Shown piece by piece: positions 12,701 through 23,590 of a DNA stretch of 64,000 bases. The translations under genes were made by a program, and so were the position numbers. The first letter of the stretch is position 1. Each line of letters starts with the position of its first letter. The notes beneath the pieces are model-generated. The model worked only from the letters and a program-made list of their open reading frames with translations. It ran no database searches and had not been told where the DNA came from. Origin of the DNA: Membranipora membranacea (taxonomy: Eukaryota; Bryozoa; Gymnolaemata; Cheilostomatida; Membraniporidae); contig OU612075.1 of the NCBI GenBank assembly GCA_914767715.1, positions 11,408,001 to 11,472,000 on the forward strand. Direction: 5' to 3'.

Positions 12701-15700
12701 GGTAAAATGGTAGGAAGCCAAGTCCAATCGTTATTACCCTACAGGAAGAAATATTTGGTGGGCATTAAATTTCGGGTTTTTGGCGACCTAGAAAATCGCT
12801 AATAGTTTATTCCACCAAAAAGTTGATCCAAAAGGAAGTAAAATAGAAAAAATCCGAAAAAAAAGTTAGAAGTTATCTTCTCTTTTTAGCGAGTGGACAG
12901 CTTCGCTAAACTTTTATTCCTCTAAATCACCCATGAGAGGGCAACTCGCGAAATTAAGTTCCATCAAACATTTCTTCCTGTAGGGTAATCAAATTACCAG
13001 CTGCTATGATTTTATCATATTTACCATATTTACCTGTGCATATCATATTTTCTGTGAGCTTTCCTAATTGCTCTGAACTCCTTCATCAGGGATCTGTTAG
13101 CTCCGAGTGTCTGCTGTTCTGAGTTAAAGCACTGCTCACATACCTGACGATATATTCTTGTCATAATTCACAAATCATAAATTCACCCAATGTACTATGA
13201 TATTTTTATGCATAGTCTTATATGTCATTAGTGACCTGATCAGCAAATAAAGTTGATATAATACCATTTAAGAGATTTCAAGTGTTATAAATTGAAAAAA
13301 TCTCTATGGCGAATAACATTTAAACACATTATGTGTTTTAGAACGTTGATGCGGGACAGCATTGATGCAATGTAGTGATAGAAGTAAGTCGGTGATGTTC
13401 TATGTACTGTTAGGTAAACACCTGTGCCAATTCTAACTCTTTACTTTGACTAGTCCCAGCATAGATCTCATTGTCACTATTTCCATAAGGATCAGTCAAA
13501 ATATTAATAAAGAAGTAGAGTCCAAATTTTTGTGGTATTTGTCTTCTCTTTGACCATGAGAAGATGAATCAAACATAAGGTACATTTGTATATTGAGTAC
13601 TTAATGACTATGAACAAGACCGAACCAGATCACATCAATTCAGATCTAGACACCTAACATCAGTTTATGGTAATTATGTTATTCATATTATTATCCAACT
13701 GTAATCGTTCATTCGAGTTCAGGTAGAAAGAGACCAGATATGCAAAGAAGACAGGATGAAGAGACATTTATATTGTACGCGCGAGAGAGATGGAAACTAT
13801 CCGATAAGTTGTTTTCAATATTATATTGACTCAGAATCAAATCAATTAAAATAATGATTTCAAATTATGAAATGTTACAAATATCTAATGATGTCGGTGT
13901 CTTACTTTGTAGAATTTGCCTTGGGGGTCATAGTTAGCGAATATATTCAGCCTTCTTCGCTGTTTCAAACATTTCTTACAATAAACCTCACCACATCTAA
14001 AACAAAAAGTAAATATTATTAGCACATTTGCAGTACATAACAGAACAAATTGCGTTATTCAAAGATTGAGCACTTTGTATCACTTGTCATAGATATAATG
14101 ACTATGGAAATCCCACATGTTCCAATAAACATTAACCAACTCAGCTACACTAATGCATTATTTTCTACTGAGAATGAATTGTGCGATGATCAGAAAAACT
14201 GTTTTACTTCTCACCAATTTTGAAAACAGAGGTATGATAGATCAGTATGATCGGATAAGTGGTAACTGGTCATGGCTCATTTATCAAACACTCTGACAGA
14301 CGGTGGATGAAAAATACTGTCCAAAATGTGGTCAAGAGACAGACATAGCACTTCACAGCCTCATGCCAATACTACAAACTGCATTTGAAGCAGAGCTTTC
14401 TTTAAACCGACAAAAATGAACAGCTAAACATGGATCAGCTTTACATATTTTGTGTTTCTGAGCATTTCAAGCAGAGATGCTAGATGAAAATTGGTCTCAT
14501 GGAAGGCTTAAGTTCGGTGGGTCCCGGAGACCTGAACCCGGGTTTGCCCAATTTACTTCGGGCGGCCCTTTTTCAAAGACATGACAAGCTGATAAAAGAA
14601 CTAGCATAAAATATAGATAAGTTAACTTAACAAGACTTAACTTGACAAGGATCTGAACAATAGCAAGCCCAAGAAACCAACAACATACATATATACGGTT
14701 AATATTGCGTGCAGCAGTTGGCATTCAATTACCCATGCCATTCCTAAAACATATTTGTAAGTTATCACATGGTCAGGGCCTCTAAAATCATTCACATGCC
14801 AGTCATCCCAACAACAACACAAAGCTTATACCCCAACAGCTATTTTTCATAATGGAAAAAAGGAAGCGGTCAGCAAAACAACAAATATTGGTATTTTTTG
14901 TTGTCTAAAGATAGTGAAAGATAATGACACTTCAGGTTAAAAAGCAAAGCTTCTCTATGCATAAAACTAGTGTAGGCTTTAGAGTGAACCCCCAGCAGTC
15001 ATGGCTGGATGAAACTTTTGAATAATTGATTTTATTTCTATCACTAACATGCCCATGATATTAAAAAGGATTACAGTAGCAAGTCTCTGTGGCTGGAAGT
15101 GATTAAACATAATTTGTTACACTAGTTTAGTTTAAACACTGGGGTGTTGCCGTTTACAGGATGACTTGTTGTATGCTAACACTGCTACCTGTATACAGGC
15201 TAACTCTGTCTATGCGTAAAAATTTCTAAGGTCTCTACTCACTTATGACAGTTTTGCGGTGGATTCACCAGACTGAACTTTACACGACATGATCGACTTA
15301 GGCAGACTTTTCTTCTCTCACCATTTATCCAGTGTGTCTTTGTGATACCTAAAAAATCACACAAGGTTAGAAATTAGATTTATCCCAAATAAAGCATATA
15401 TATAGGTTTGTATGTATATGTCTCTATGTTTATGAAACACCAGTTTAAACATAAAATAGAATAACCTAAACATTTTTAAAAAATGATGCGCAATATTTGT
15501 GACATCAAAAAACTTGCATAGCAAGTGCAGCTACAAGTGCAGCTACAAGTGCAGCTACAAGTGGAGCTACAAGTGCAGCTATAAACATTATTCATTATTA
15601 AACTGATTCCGCTAAGATATAAAATCATGTTGTTTGTTGCCTGATAAGAAAAAATTAAGAATGCCAATCATGTGATCAATCAAACCGTCACATGATAATG

Positions 15701-16610
15701 ATATGATTGGGCGACATGACTTATGACTACGTCCTGCATTAAAGATTTGATAAATTATCAAGGTCAATATCTGGGTCATTTCACAGGTGGCTGCATTTCA
15801 TTAAAATAAGCAATGAGTCATCGGTTTGAAGAATCGGTCATACAGAAGATTTCAAAAAATCATGATTTCAGATATATTATCAATAGTTTTGTGTCTAGAT
15901 GATCAGTCATTTTATCTATGTTAACTTTCCTGAGTTCCTTTTTGTCTATTGCATGAATACAGTTGCACAGGATAGGTCGGCAATACATAGGTAAGAGATA
16001 CTACCTAACTTTAAAACAACATACATTGTAGAGGTTTTGTACTGAAAAACCAAAGTTCCATATTTATAAACATCTTTTTGCTGGCCTTGCTAGCAATTTC
16101 TCTGTAAATAACTGATTAATAATTACTTGTGCCCCCCCCCCCCTCTCTATGTGATAAGAGTGATGTTGTCTGATCTGGGCCTAGTCTGAAACTGAAACTG
16201 GTAACAGACTAAGGACGACAGGGTTTGATGACTTACAATGTTCAGATTATCATAATCCATTATTATCTGGCTACAATTTCAATAATATCTCACAGCATTT
16301 TGTTCAATATATATGGTAGGCCTAGGGCTTAGGCGAGACTGAGACAATTCAGGGCCACTCGAATTATTGATAATATTATATTATAATGTATGTGAACTAA
16401 TTAATAAAACAGATGTACAAATCAGAGATATTTCATGGAATTCAGTAATTCATCACACTTACCGATATAGTCAGTGACTTCTGCGACTGACTGGACAGAG
16501 CTGGGTCGAGCAGGTCTTTGATTTACAAAGCCAGCTACTGGAGACAAGAGTCCTGCTGCTACAAGACCACTTGACTTTGTACGTGGTTTTACTGTTACAG
16601 AATATGCCAT
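4574..16610 (-). CDS. Two-FYVE zinc-finger protein (14 exons, 575 aa)
   Basis: Coding exons, 5' to 3': 16610-16463, 15348-15243, 13996-13906, 13143-13034, 11883-11736, 11011-10814, 10196-10086, 9454-9368, 7748-7665, 7173-7066, 6476-6360, 5889-5773, 5343-5248, 4780-4574. Phases agree throughout and all exons from the sixth on start in phase 0. The start ATG (16608-16610) lies just inside an acceptor (TTGCAG), so there is probably a 5' UTR intron. Residues about 65-121 form a first, atypical FYVE finger (CLSRSC, CHKCGEVYCKKC, CEQC). Residues 207-285 form a second (CWSC, FRHRHTCSLCGAAVCESC, ICNNC), close to the R+HHCRxCG phosphoinositide-binding signature. Residues about 300-575 are helical and charged with no recognised domain. 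Such fingers recruit proteins to PI3P on endosomes; the tandem arrangement recalls yeast Vac1/Pep7, but orthology is inference. The exon 6 donor (GTCAGT) is the weakest junction. Confidence 0.85.
8105..8131. repeat. (TA)n microsatellite at the end of a LINE
   Basis: A run of TA dinucleotides directly abuts the 3' end of the minus-strand LINE fragment at 8132-9120. Similar TA runs occur at about 6270-6286 and 9717-9747 in other introns of the same gene. Confidence 0.85.
8132..9120 (-). mobile_element. LINE (non-LTR retrotransposon) 3' fragment, broken
   Basis: Read on the minus strand, about 9115-9055 encodes the reverse-transcriptase motif GVPQGSILAPKLFLIFIND, and about 9016-8970 encodes FAYADDTAFLAKAL with the catalytic YADD. 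The following frame continues through the thumb region (RSSLALLQKCRFCI, then HPPEKSLQAY). The reading frame is broken by in-frame stops (one between the two motifs, another near 8870) and by a frame change near 8420-8560. The element is truncated at its 5' end and dead. Its 3' end reads CAATAAAATAATATATA and runs into a TA microsatellite. It lies in intron 8 of the two-FYVE gene, in the same orientation as that gene. Confidence 0.9.
9717..9747. repeat. (TA)n microsatellite
   Basis: A run of TA dinucleotides in intron 7 of the two-FYVE gene. Confidence 0.9.
9798..9828. repeat. Short near-palindrome, GGGAGGATGGG family
   Basis: GGGAGGATGGG and its near reverse complement CCTACCCTCCC meet at a central GTAT. 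Close relatives lie at 41622-41663 and 60733-60762, all within introns. See findings. Confidence 0.6.
12379..12695. mobile_element. TTAA-flanked MITE (~317 bp)
   Basis: The 13-base terminal inverted repeats AGTGACAGTCCTA (12379-12391) and TAGGACTGTCACT (12683-12695) are perfect and each is flanked by TTAA (12375-12378 and 12696-12699). TTAA target duplication is the hallmark of piggyBac-type transposition. The interior has no coding capacity, so this is a non-autonomous copy. It sits in intron 4 of the two-FYVE gene. Confidence 0.8.
12734..12988. mobile_element. Inverted-repeat element with TTACCCTACAGG ends (~255 bp)
   Basis: TTACCCTACAGGAAGAAATA at 12734-12753 is matched, with a mismatch further in, by the reverse complement ending at 12988 (TTCTTCCTGTAGGGTAA). 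The termini pair for at least 17 bases and the ATTACCC/GGGTAAT symmetry extends one base outward. No clear target duplication is visible. It is a non-coding MITE placed 38 bases from the preceding TTAA element. Confidence 0.75.
15523..15582. repeat. 12-bp minisatellite (AAGTGCAGCTAC)n
   Basis: About five head-to-tail copies of a 12-base unit, with one G-for-C change in the fourth. It lies in intron 1 of the two-FYVE gene. The minus-strand frame across it (Cys-Thr/Ser repeats) is an artefact of the repeat. Confidence 0.85.
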
Positions 16611-18370
16611 CCTGTTGTTCACAAGAGCCTGCAAGTCAAAACAAGTTGTGAAAGGTATTCTTCTTAGATTCCCGACAGATGAGCAGTGTCAGAAAGGCAA
16701 CTCTTGTGCTTCCTCTCAAATAAGTATAATTAAGCCTGGGTTGTCAGTTGGCTTCATAAATATCAATGATTTGGAGTTTATTTTAGTGACAACTATAGTT
16801 AGTTTGTAAAAGGACTAGATTGTAATGAAACTAGCAAGTAGGCCTAGAGACTACTGAGCTACTCTTTGTGCTTAATTAAAGCAGGGAGGATTCTCCCTGA
16901 TTAATTCTAAATAAATTTAAGTTAACAAAAAGTCTAAATAAATTAAATATTGTTAGGCCTATTTCGTAATGCATAGATTATCACCAGTTTTATGTTTCTG
17001 AAAAAATACCTTGGAAACCCTTTATTGGGGAGCTGAAGTAGGCTGTGTGTGTATTAAATGCATCATCCTGTTACAAACAATCAGTAACAGGTTACAAAAA
17101 AATTGGGCTGGTTCTCTTAATTCTGTGTACCGGATATGATATAGAAGTGATGCAAGTGGATCTGCGGACAAACATGTGATTGGGGTAAAAGCTTCATGAT
17201 TGGACAAACAAGATAAATACTAAATCCGATTGGCTCTTAACTTCAGTCAATTGCACCAACGGAGTTGCTTTTTCCTCTTATGTCAGCAGACAACTACTGA
17301 CAATAAATTATTACCAAACAGAAAAATTTGACTATAACTATTTATGGCCACCCTGATACAATCCTGCTGGGCTGTACAGGTAATGGTTTTGATAATGGTA
17401 AGATATTTAGATCATTGAAAATAACATTGAAGAATTTAATTTATTTTCAATTTTACGTAACCCAAAGACACGCCACGCCGCGTGTATGTAAACTGGTAAT
17501 AAATTTGGATGGTCACATAAAAGAAAACTGTATATGCTATCTTTGATGTCATGTTAGCGCTGTTAAAAAATCCTCTGTTTCAGGCAAAGTCTTGCAAGTA
17601 ATGGCATGTGAGTAGCTGACATTATAAGTCATCCGTTTGAATTAGCCTTGTCTCAAAAGCCGGCCTTTTTCGTTCGACTCAGTCAGCATCATTGTTGCTC
17701 ACAAGCTCAAAACTCCACAAGCTGCATTATTCTGTGATGTCAATGAGGCATAAAGTTAGGTTGGTGGTATGAATAATGGTTACTAGTATGGTACCCATAA
17801 AGAATAAGACTTGAACAGCCAGTCCAGGTGCATTTGCATGTGAAGCACTTGATATTTTCTCAAGTGGTCAAGTGTGTTATATAAGAAATTGTGATTTGCA
17901 GACACCCGTAAATAGAATTGAAAAGCAGCATATGATATAGCTATTGTTGTGTTGGCTCATCACACTTGTGATTATAGGATTGTATTACAACAATTTAAAT
18001 CTTGAAACCGGTATCTAGGCTACCTCTAAAACAATAAATCATAAACATCAAAATCAACCAATAAGAGCCCGTATAATTTGAAATCATTGGAACTGGGAAT
18101 ATTTACCGCAGTTCAGGGTGAAAAATTTAAAATTGAAACCTTCAGTCCAACATAAACACAATTTGGTCTGATGACAATCTGTTTTACAACAGACACTACA
18201 GAGTTAATGTTATTTTGCTTCAAGTCAGGCTTTATCATCAAACCACAGGGATTGTTTCAATGGGGATACCAAGACAATGATAGTACAAGCTGTGAAAACA
18301 GGCAATGTTGACTCAAAGCTGATGTCATCATCTAGTCAACAGTCTATCTAGTTTATCAGCTGTTCATCAC
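16611..18370. other. Intergenic region without a recognisable gene
   Basis: This is the 5' flank of the two-FYVE gene and the left border of the tRNA/secreted-protein locus. An acceptor-like sequence ends just upstream of the FYVE start near 16632, so part of the interval is probably a 5' UTR intron. I see no other gene or clear element. Confidence 0.5.
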
Positions 18371-18728
18371 TGGCAATTGCCATATTAATCAGCTTGACCA
18401 TGGTTCGACATACTGGTAAACAGATATACTGACATACAGATTTCACACAGGTGTCTTTCTACATTAGGTTGATACATTTGATCAAGGACTAGGATGTATT
18501 TTATATACCAAAAAAAACAAGCAACATTATTTCCTCAACTGTAGGTTATCATTCTCAATTATTCAGCTAATTAATATCTAATTAGCAAAATGAGTATTTG
18601 CCAGCCGTGGCCTCACAAAGGTTGCATCAGTGATTGCGTTTTTAGTCTGTAAACAGTTAAAATAATATAAATACTGATAATAGTTAAAGTTGTGCCCACT
18701 TGTTGATATTGTAACAAAGTATATAACT

Positions 18729-18802
18729 GGCCGATTAGCTCAGTTGGTTAGAGCGTCGTGCTAATAACGCGAATGTCATGGGTTCGAGCCCCATATTGGC
18801 CA
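18729..18802 (+). tRNA. tRNA-Ile(AAT), copy 1
   Basis: A complete 74-base cloverleaf: acceptor GGCCGAT pairs with ATTGGCC plus discriminator A, anticodon stem TCGTG/CGCGA with loop CTAATAA (anticodon AAT, read as IAU after deamination). Box A (TAGCTCAGTTGG) and box B (GGTTCGAGCCC) are intact. No intron and no encoded CCA, as expected for a nuclear tRNA. Confidence 0.97.
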
Positions 18803-19155
18803 TGAGTTTTGGCATCAATCACTTAGCATCGCTCCGGCTCCGCTCTCAGGAAACCGCCAGATAAACCATTCTATGAAAGTTACTATGGTACTGTATAAGA
18901 TCCCATTAATCATACCCAAGGAGGATAAATAAGGGATGCTTTATAGTTAATCGGTTATGATGTACAGTGTTAGTTCCTGCTGTGACATCAACCAACATCA
19001 ACGCTTCTCAATTTGCCACAGGGTAGATTTGTGAGGGATACCTTGTTGTTGAGATAATGGAGGGGTGATTAGTAGGCATGTGGTTGTTCCCATGGTTGTG
19101 TGGTCTTGATTATAGTCCTAATAACTAATCATCTACCTGCTCTCTTGTATTCATT

Positions 19156-19228
19156 GGGGGTGTAGCTCAAGTGGTAGAGCGCTCGCTTAGCATGTGAGAG
19201 GTACCGGGATCGATACCCGGCACCTCCA
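19156..19228 (+). tRNA. tRNA-Ala(AGC), copy 1
   Basis: A complete 73-base cloverleaf: acceptor GGGGGTG with CACCTCC and discriminator A, anticodon loop TTAGCAT (AGC), T-stem CCGGG/CCCGG. The G3:U70 wobble pair that specifies alanine charging is present. The T-loop reads ATCGATA, with A at position 54, as in other invertebrate tRNA-Ala. Confidence 0.97.
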
Positions 19229-19697
19229 AATTTTAGCAGATGTAACGGGACAGCACCCACTGTTCAAGGGTTAGTTTAGCCTCAAACAGATAATATAAAA
19301 CCCATCATCATTGCGATAGGCCTATAGTAGAGAGGTAAGAGGTCATGCATACACTTCACTGCTGCCAGCACAGCGCTATGGGAAGAGAATAGGTTCCGAT
19401 CATGCACCAAGTTTGTGACAGTGAATTACACTCATTTCTAAAACTGGGCATAGGTCAAAACAATGATCAAGGACTAGGAAGTATTTTTATAGCGATAAAT
19501 ATTTGAGTGAGGATATCGTTTCTCAATTATTCAGCTAATTACTGGTTTATTTACATCATTAATCCAATGAACTAAACCTAAGGTTTAGTTCATTGATTAA
19601 TCTTTGCCTGCAAAGGTCATCAGTGATTTTGTTTTTGTCTAAAGATTTTATGTTAAAGTTGTGTCCACTTGATGATTTTGTTACATTGCATATAACT

Positions 19698-19771
19698 GGC
19701 CGATTAGCTCAGTTGGTTAGAGCGTCGTGCTAATAACGCGAATGTCATGGGTTCGAGCCCCATATTGGCCA
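19698..19771 (+). tRNA. tRNA-Ile(AAT), copy 2
   Basis: Identical in sequence to the copy at 18729-18802, with anticodon AAT and intact A and B boxes. Identity of the body beside diverged flanks suggests selection or gene conversion. Confidence 0.97.
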
Positions 19772-20167
19772 TGAGTTTTGACATCAATCACTTCTCAACA
19801 CTCCCGCATCCCAAACAATAGGAACACACTCCAAATTCGATTTGTTACTCCTCTGGTAATACACCTAACAGGAAACCACAGACAACAATCTTAAGAAATA
19901 TTATGGTACTGTGAGGCCGAAGACCACATTAATTATGCCAGATGATTAATGGAAACAGGTATACAATTAAATTTAGGTATACAAGTGCAGTTACTGTAGT
20001 GACATACAACAGGGCTTCACAATTTGCACAGGGTAAATTTATGATGGATGACACCTTGTTATTAAGATAATGAAGGGATGATCTTCGGCATGTGGTTGTT
20101 CCCATGGTTGTGTGGTCTTGATTATAATTCTAATAACTAATAATCTGTCTGCTTACTTGTATTCATT

Positions 20168-20240
20168 GGGGCTGTAGCTCAAGTGGTAGAGCGCTCGCTT
20201 AGCATGTGAGAGGTACCGGGATCGATACCCGGCAGCTCCA
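20168..20240 (+). tRNA. tRNA-Ala(AGC), copy 2, with a compensated acceptor pair
   Basis: The same tRNA-Ala as copy 1 except that acceptor pair 5:68 is C-G (GGGGCTG with CAGCTCC) instead of G-C. The two changes are on opposite arms and restore pairing, so the copy is probably functional. G3:U70 and anticodon AGC are kept. Confidence 0.95.
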
Positions 20241-20504
20241 AATTTTAGAAGATTTAACCTGGACAGGACCCACTGCCCGAATAAAGGTGCTGTATGATAT
20301 GATGCCATTTTTTTGTGCACCAAAGCAAACAGCAGACTTGGCAAATTTCCCTTTTATTTTATAAGGTTAGCCTCATGCTGTCCCTAACAATAAAACCCAT
20401 ACAAGTTGCTCTCATCCTACTGGTAAGCCACCACTACCCCAGAGTGTCAATAATATGGTAGTGGCTACAAATTATCTGTCTGTATCCACTCCCCTGTATT
20501 CATT

Positions 20505-20576
20505 GGGGGTGTAGCTCAAGTGGTAGAGCACTCGCTTAGCATGTGAGAGGTACCGGGATCGATACTGGCACCTCCA
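20505..20576 (+). pseudogene. tRNA-Ala(AGC), copy 3, damaged T-arm
   Basis: Same anticodon and acceptor stem as copy 1, but the 3' side of the T-stem has lost one base and carries a C-to-T change (loop followed by CTGG instead of CCCGG), making the gene 72 bases long. Position 26 region also differs (GAGCACTC for GAGCGCTC). The T-stem cannot form five regular pairs and box B is altered, so it is probably a pseudogene. It sits at the head of duplicated block C. Confidence 0.8.
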
Positions 20577-22720
20577 AACAGGACAGTTCTGCAAGCTGCC
20601 AAAATGGCATGTTAATCACCTGTGAGCATCCGAAATATTATTAGATAATTCCCATACCCTGCAACACATGATGGTAGTATCAACAAACAGTACCACTGTC
20701 AGTTGATTGTACTCACCTGTCAAAGTAATGACAGACAACCTCAGTACCAACCTGACCACACACCTGACAACAAGGTCCTAGTGATGCTCCATTACTTCTT
20801 ACGACAATGCCAAACAGGTATCCAATTCTCCAGTACAAGTCTCTGCCTATGCCAAAAATTTGTCATACAGTCGGTATATGCATGGGGGGCTGTTGGACGG
20901 GGGGGGGGGGAAATTTGTGGGGGACTCAGACTAGTATATGCCAAAAGTCAGGTCAATAGCAGAAGTCAACAATAGTTTAAACAAAATATTTGCACCAACG
21001 ACTCAGCTAATATTGATAAGATAAGAATTTTTTAGAAACTTTGGGTTGCAGTCATTTGCAACATATCTGCCCTGATTCTGTAATACAAGTCTCTCTGCAC
21101 TGTAGCCACAGTACCACACATATGTATGCTGTTTTGAATGGGCACTGAAACTGTTGCTGGAGACTGTTGTTGTAAGACATGTGGTAGGTGCTGTATAGCA
21201 CATGTCTTACAGCCAGGGCTCTCAACCACTCAGATTTAGCCCAAGTTACTCAGGTTTTTGGGTTCAACTCAGGCAACTCAGGGGATTTAGAATATCAGCT
21301 AAAAACTCAGATTTTGCCTCATATTCATCGAAGTTGGGGTATTCCTCTCGATGTGGCCTAGTTGTAAGATTAAAAAAAACAATTTTTATGTTGTGATATA
21401 AGAAATACCTTAACCAAGATTACTCTTACAGTGATTCTATACCTATGATCTGCTAACAACTCTAAAAAAACCGATATCTTTCATATGCAGAGGCCTAAAT
21501 TGCTTTCTAGGCTTTGGTGGCCCGGCCCATTGAGGAGGCTAACACAGCTCTAAAACTCTAAGCTGTTTGTGCACAGGGCGTTTCACGCCTTTGAAATGCC
21601 ACATGCAACACGGTATCGGCAAAACTCAGGTTTTGGATCCTCCCAGGTTGAGAGACCTGCTTACAGCACTCAGGGCCTAAACCGCAATGTTGTCGGTGCT
21701 GTAGAGGAGCTTGAGTGCTGTAAGACAGGTCCTAAACAGTACCTTTCACATACTCCACAACATCTGAGTGATGGATTGGACTAAATACCAAAGATATTCC
21801 TTAGCACATAACAATGACTGCTCCAACAAACCCTATACTATGATTTTTTCATAAAACTGGCTACTGCCGATACAAAACTGGACTTTTTTCATAATTTGAG
21901 CTATACAAATTCTGCCTATAGTATGTAACCTTTCCCCATTGTGGGTGGCACGACTTTTGAGTTTGGGAACCTCAAGCACATTTGGAATAATCCAAACGCT
22001 ACTGTGCAAAGATAACCAAATTGTATTGATTGGTCACATGGGTGACATCGCTGCCCCAAGTAAGAGAACGATGTCTGCTTCTTGCCAAACACATTTCTAG
22101 TCTTCACAAGATTACAATTACATAGCATCATCTATTTTTTCATGATTATTATTCACATAAATATTGTTTTTCTGCTTATGGTCACTTCACTCAAGGAGTT
22201 AAAGTTAAAAACTCCTTGCTTCGCTGACTGAATTTCAACCAACAACCACTTACAAGAACAATCCAGTTTCCTGGACCAAACGAGTAACTGTTAATGTTTA
22301 TACGCCTAATCTAATTTTTTGCTTTTTTATGATTTGTCATCGTAATTTCTTTTGAATAATCAACACCAATCATTGAAGAGGTGATGCATTTCAACCAGAA
22401 ATTACATAATTTTGCAAAAGTCTATTTAACTGAATGAAAAGCTTAGTAGTGGAATTGCTCTCAAACTAGTATGAAAGTACACTGACATAGCTCCTTATAA
22501 TTTTTTCGGTAAACGCTTAGGTATCTATTCCAAGTTCCTGGTGCTTTAAATCAGTGATGTATAGGAGTCTACCAAGTGCAAGCCCAGTGAATGCCTCAAA
22601 ACCAGGGTTTTCACACACACACACACACGTCCACTGGATACCATACCATACATACCATACTTAAGTTTCAAACCTCACTCATAGATTTAGGAATGCTTTT
22701 TCACCTTAGCGGAAAAGAAG

Positions 22721-23060
22721 CGCTTGCTCAAAAAGTTTAAAAAGCCTCAAAGACCTTTGGTTGAGCCGCATCCAAATAATCAGCTTCATACTGGATAGTT
22801 GACTCATTATCAATCACAAGTATGTGGCATACATAAACAGATGAATACTTATTATATTTTATTTTCTATATTCATCTGTATTATTTTGTTATAATTTTAT
22901 ATTTATCTTTTTTTTTATTTTAAGAGTTATTAAATATTTAATTTTTGTTTTTTGATTTTTAAGTATTTATAATGATTATAGCTATATACCTGTGGGTTGA
23001 TGATGAGTACTATAGTCTCTATAGCATGTACGGCATGTATGTCAATAATAAATTTTCAAT
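22721..23060 (+). pseudogene. Remnant C of the secreted-protein family (promoter and exon 1 only)
   Basis: The sequence aligns with the promoter and first exon of genes A and B. CGCTTGCTCAAAAAGT precedes a decayed TATA box (TTTAAAA instead of TATAAA) near 22736. Near 23003-23034 ATGATGAGTACTATAGTC matches the start of gene A exon 1 (ATGATGAGGACTATACTC). About 25 bases of the signal-peptide region are missing and the frame is disrupted, then the donor region GTATGTCAAT is recognisable at about 23038. Intron-1 homology continues to about 23290, where the copy ends and tRNA module 3 begins. Exons 2-5 are absent. Confidence 0.75.
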
Positions 23061-23590
23061 AGTTTTCTTGGATTTTGATCACCATCATTATCAATTTTAA
23101 AGTACACTTTCCATAATGTGCAGAAAAATAAAACAAAAATAAAACAAAAATAAATTTAATTTAATTTAATTTAATTAAGTTTAATTTAATTTTGATTCAT
23201 TAAAATAAGTGATTTGAGAGGATATTATGAATATTCTATCAGCACAATTAAAATTTTAGTTTTTGGTAGAACTAATATTATACAACATTAAAGTTAAAAT
23301 TGACTGCGTATCATGGCAACTGCCAGTATTGATGAGTTTGAAATTCGGACATACTGGTGAACTGATATGACGTAATATAATGACATACCAGATTTCACCC
23401 ATTTTATGGCGTTCCGGCATTAGGCGAATATATTGATCAAGGACTAGGAAGTGTTTGATATAGTGATCAACATTATCTTCTCCTCAGCTAATTACTATCT
23501 CATAGACATCATTGATATTTGCCTGCAATGGCCTTGCAACGGTCATCAGTGAGTTTGTTTTTGTGTACACATTATTGAAAAATACATAAT

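Larger units (their letters stand above)
18375..19228. repeat. tRNA module copy 1 (Ile-Ala)
   Basis: First of three related modules containing a tRNA-Ile(AAT), about 350-410 bases of spacer, and a tRNA-Ala(AGC). Shared non-tRNA landmarks include GATCAAGGACTAGGA upstream, AAAGTTGTG then CCACTTG just before the tRNA-Ile, and GTGGTTGTTCCCATGGTTGT before the tRNA-Ala. Homology well outside the tRNA bodies shows segmental duplication rather than independent tRNA insertion. Confidence 0.85.
19461..20240. repeat. tRNA module copy 2 (Ile-Ala)
   Basis: Second module, directly repeated after copy 1 and homologous both between and outside the two tRNAs. The spacer differs from copy 1 by many substitutions and small indels but shares with copy 3 the stretch reading GGAACACACTCCAAAT after the tRNA-Ile, so copies 2 and 3 are closer relatives. 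Confidence 0.85.
20505..23290. repeat. Duplicated block C: tRNA-Ala, spacer, promoter and exon-1 remnant
   Basis: Colinear with block A (24845-26590). Shared landmarks in order are the tRNA-Ala, ATGGCATGTTAATCACCTGT downstream of it, TTGATTGTAC near 20703, CAAGGTCCT near 20770, the ACCAATCAT/ATGATTTGTCAT segment near 22330, AAGTGCAAGCCCAGTG near 22576, CGCTTGCTCAAAAAGT near 22721, then exon-1 and intron-1 remnants. A poly-G tract (20900-20910) and an AT-rich stretch (22850-22980) are local to this copy. No intact protein gene is visible in it. Confidence 0.8.

Noticed and set aside
14497-14822. Minus-strand frame with a Pro-rich GPPEVNWANPGSGL phrase
   Set aside because: It lies in intron 2 of the two-FYVE gene, has no acceptor or phase that fits the gene, and resembles dispersed repeat sequence.
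15476-15667. Cys/Ser/Thr repeat peptide on the minus strand
   Set aside because: It comes from a 12-base minisatellite inside an intron.
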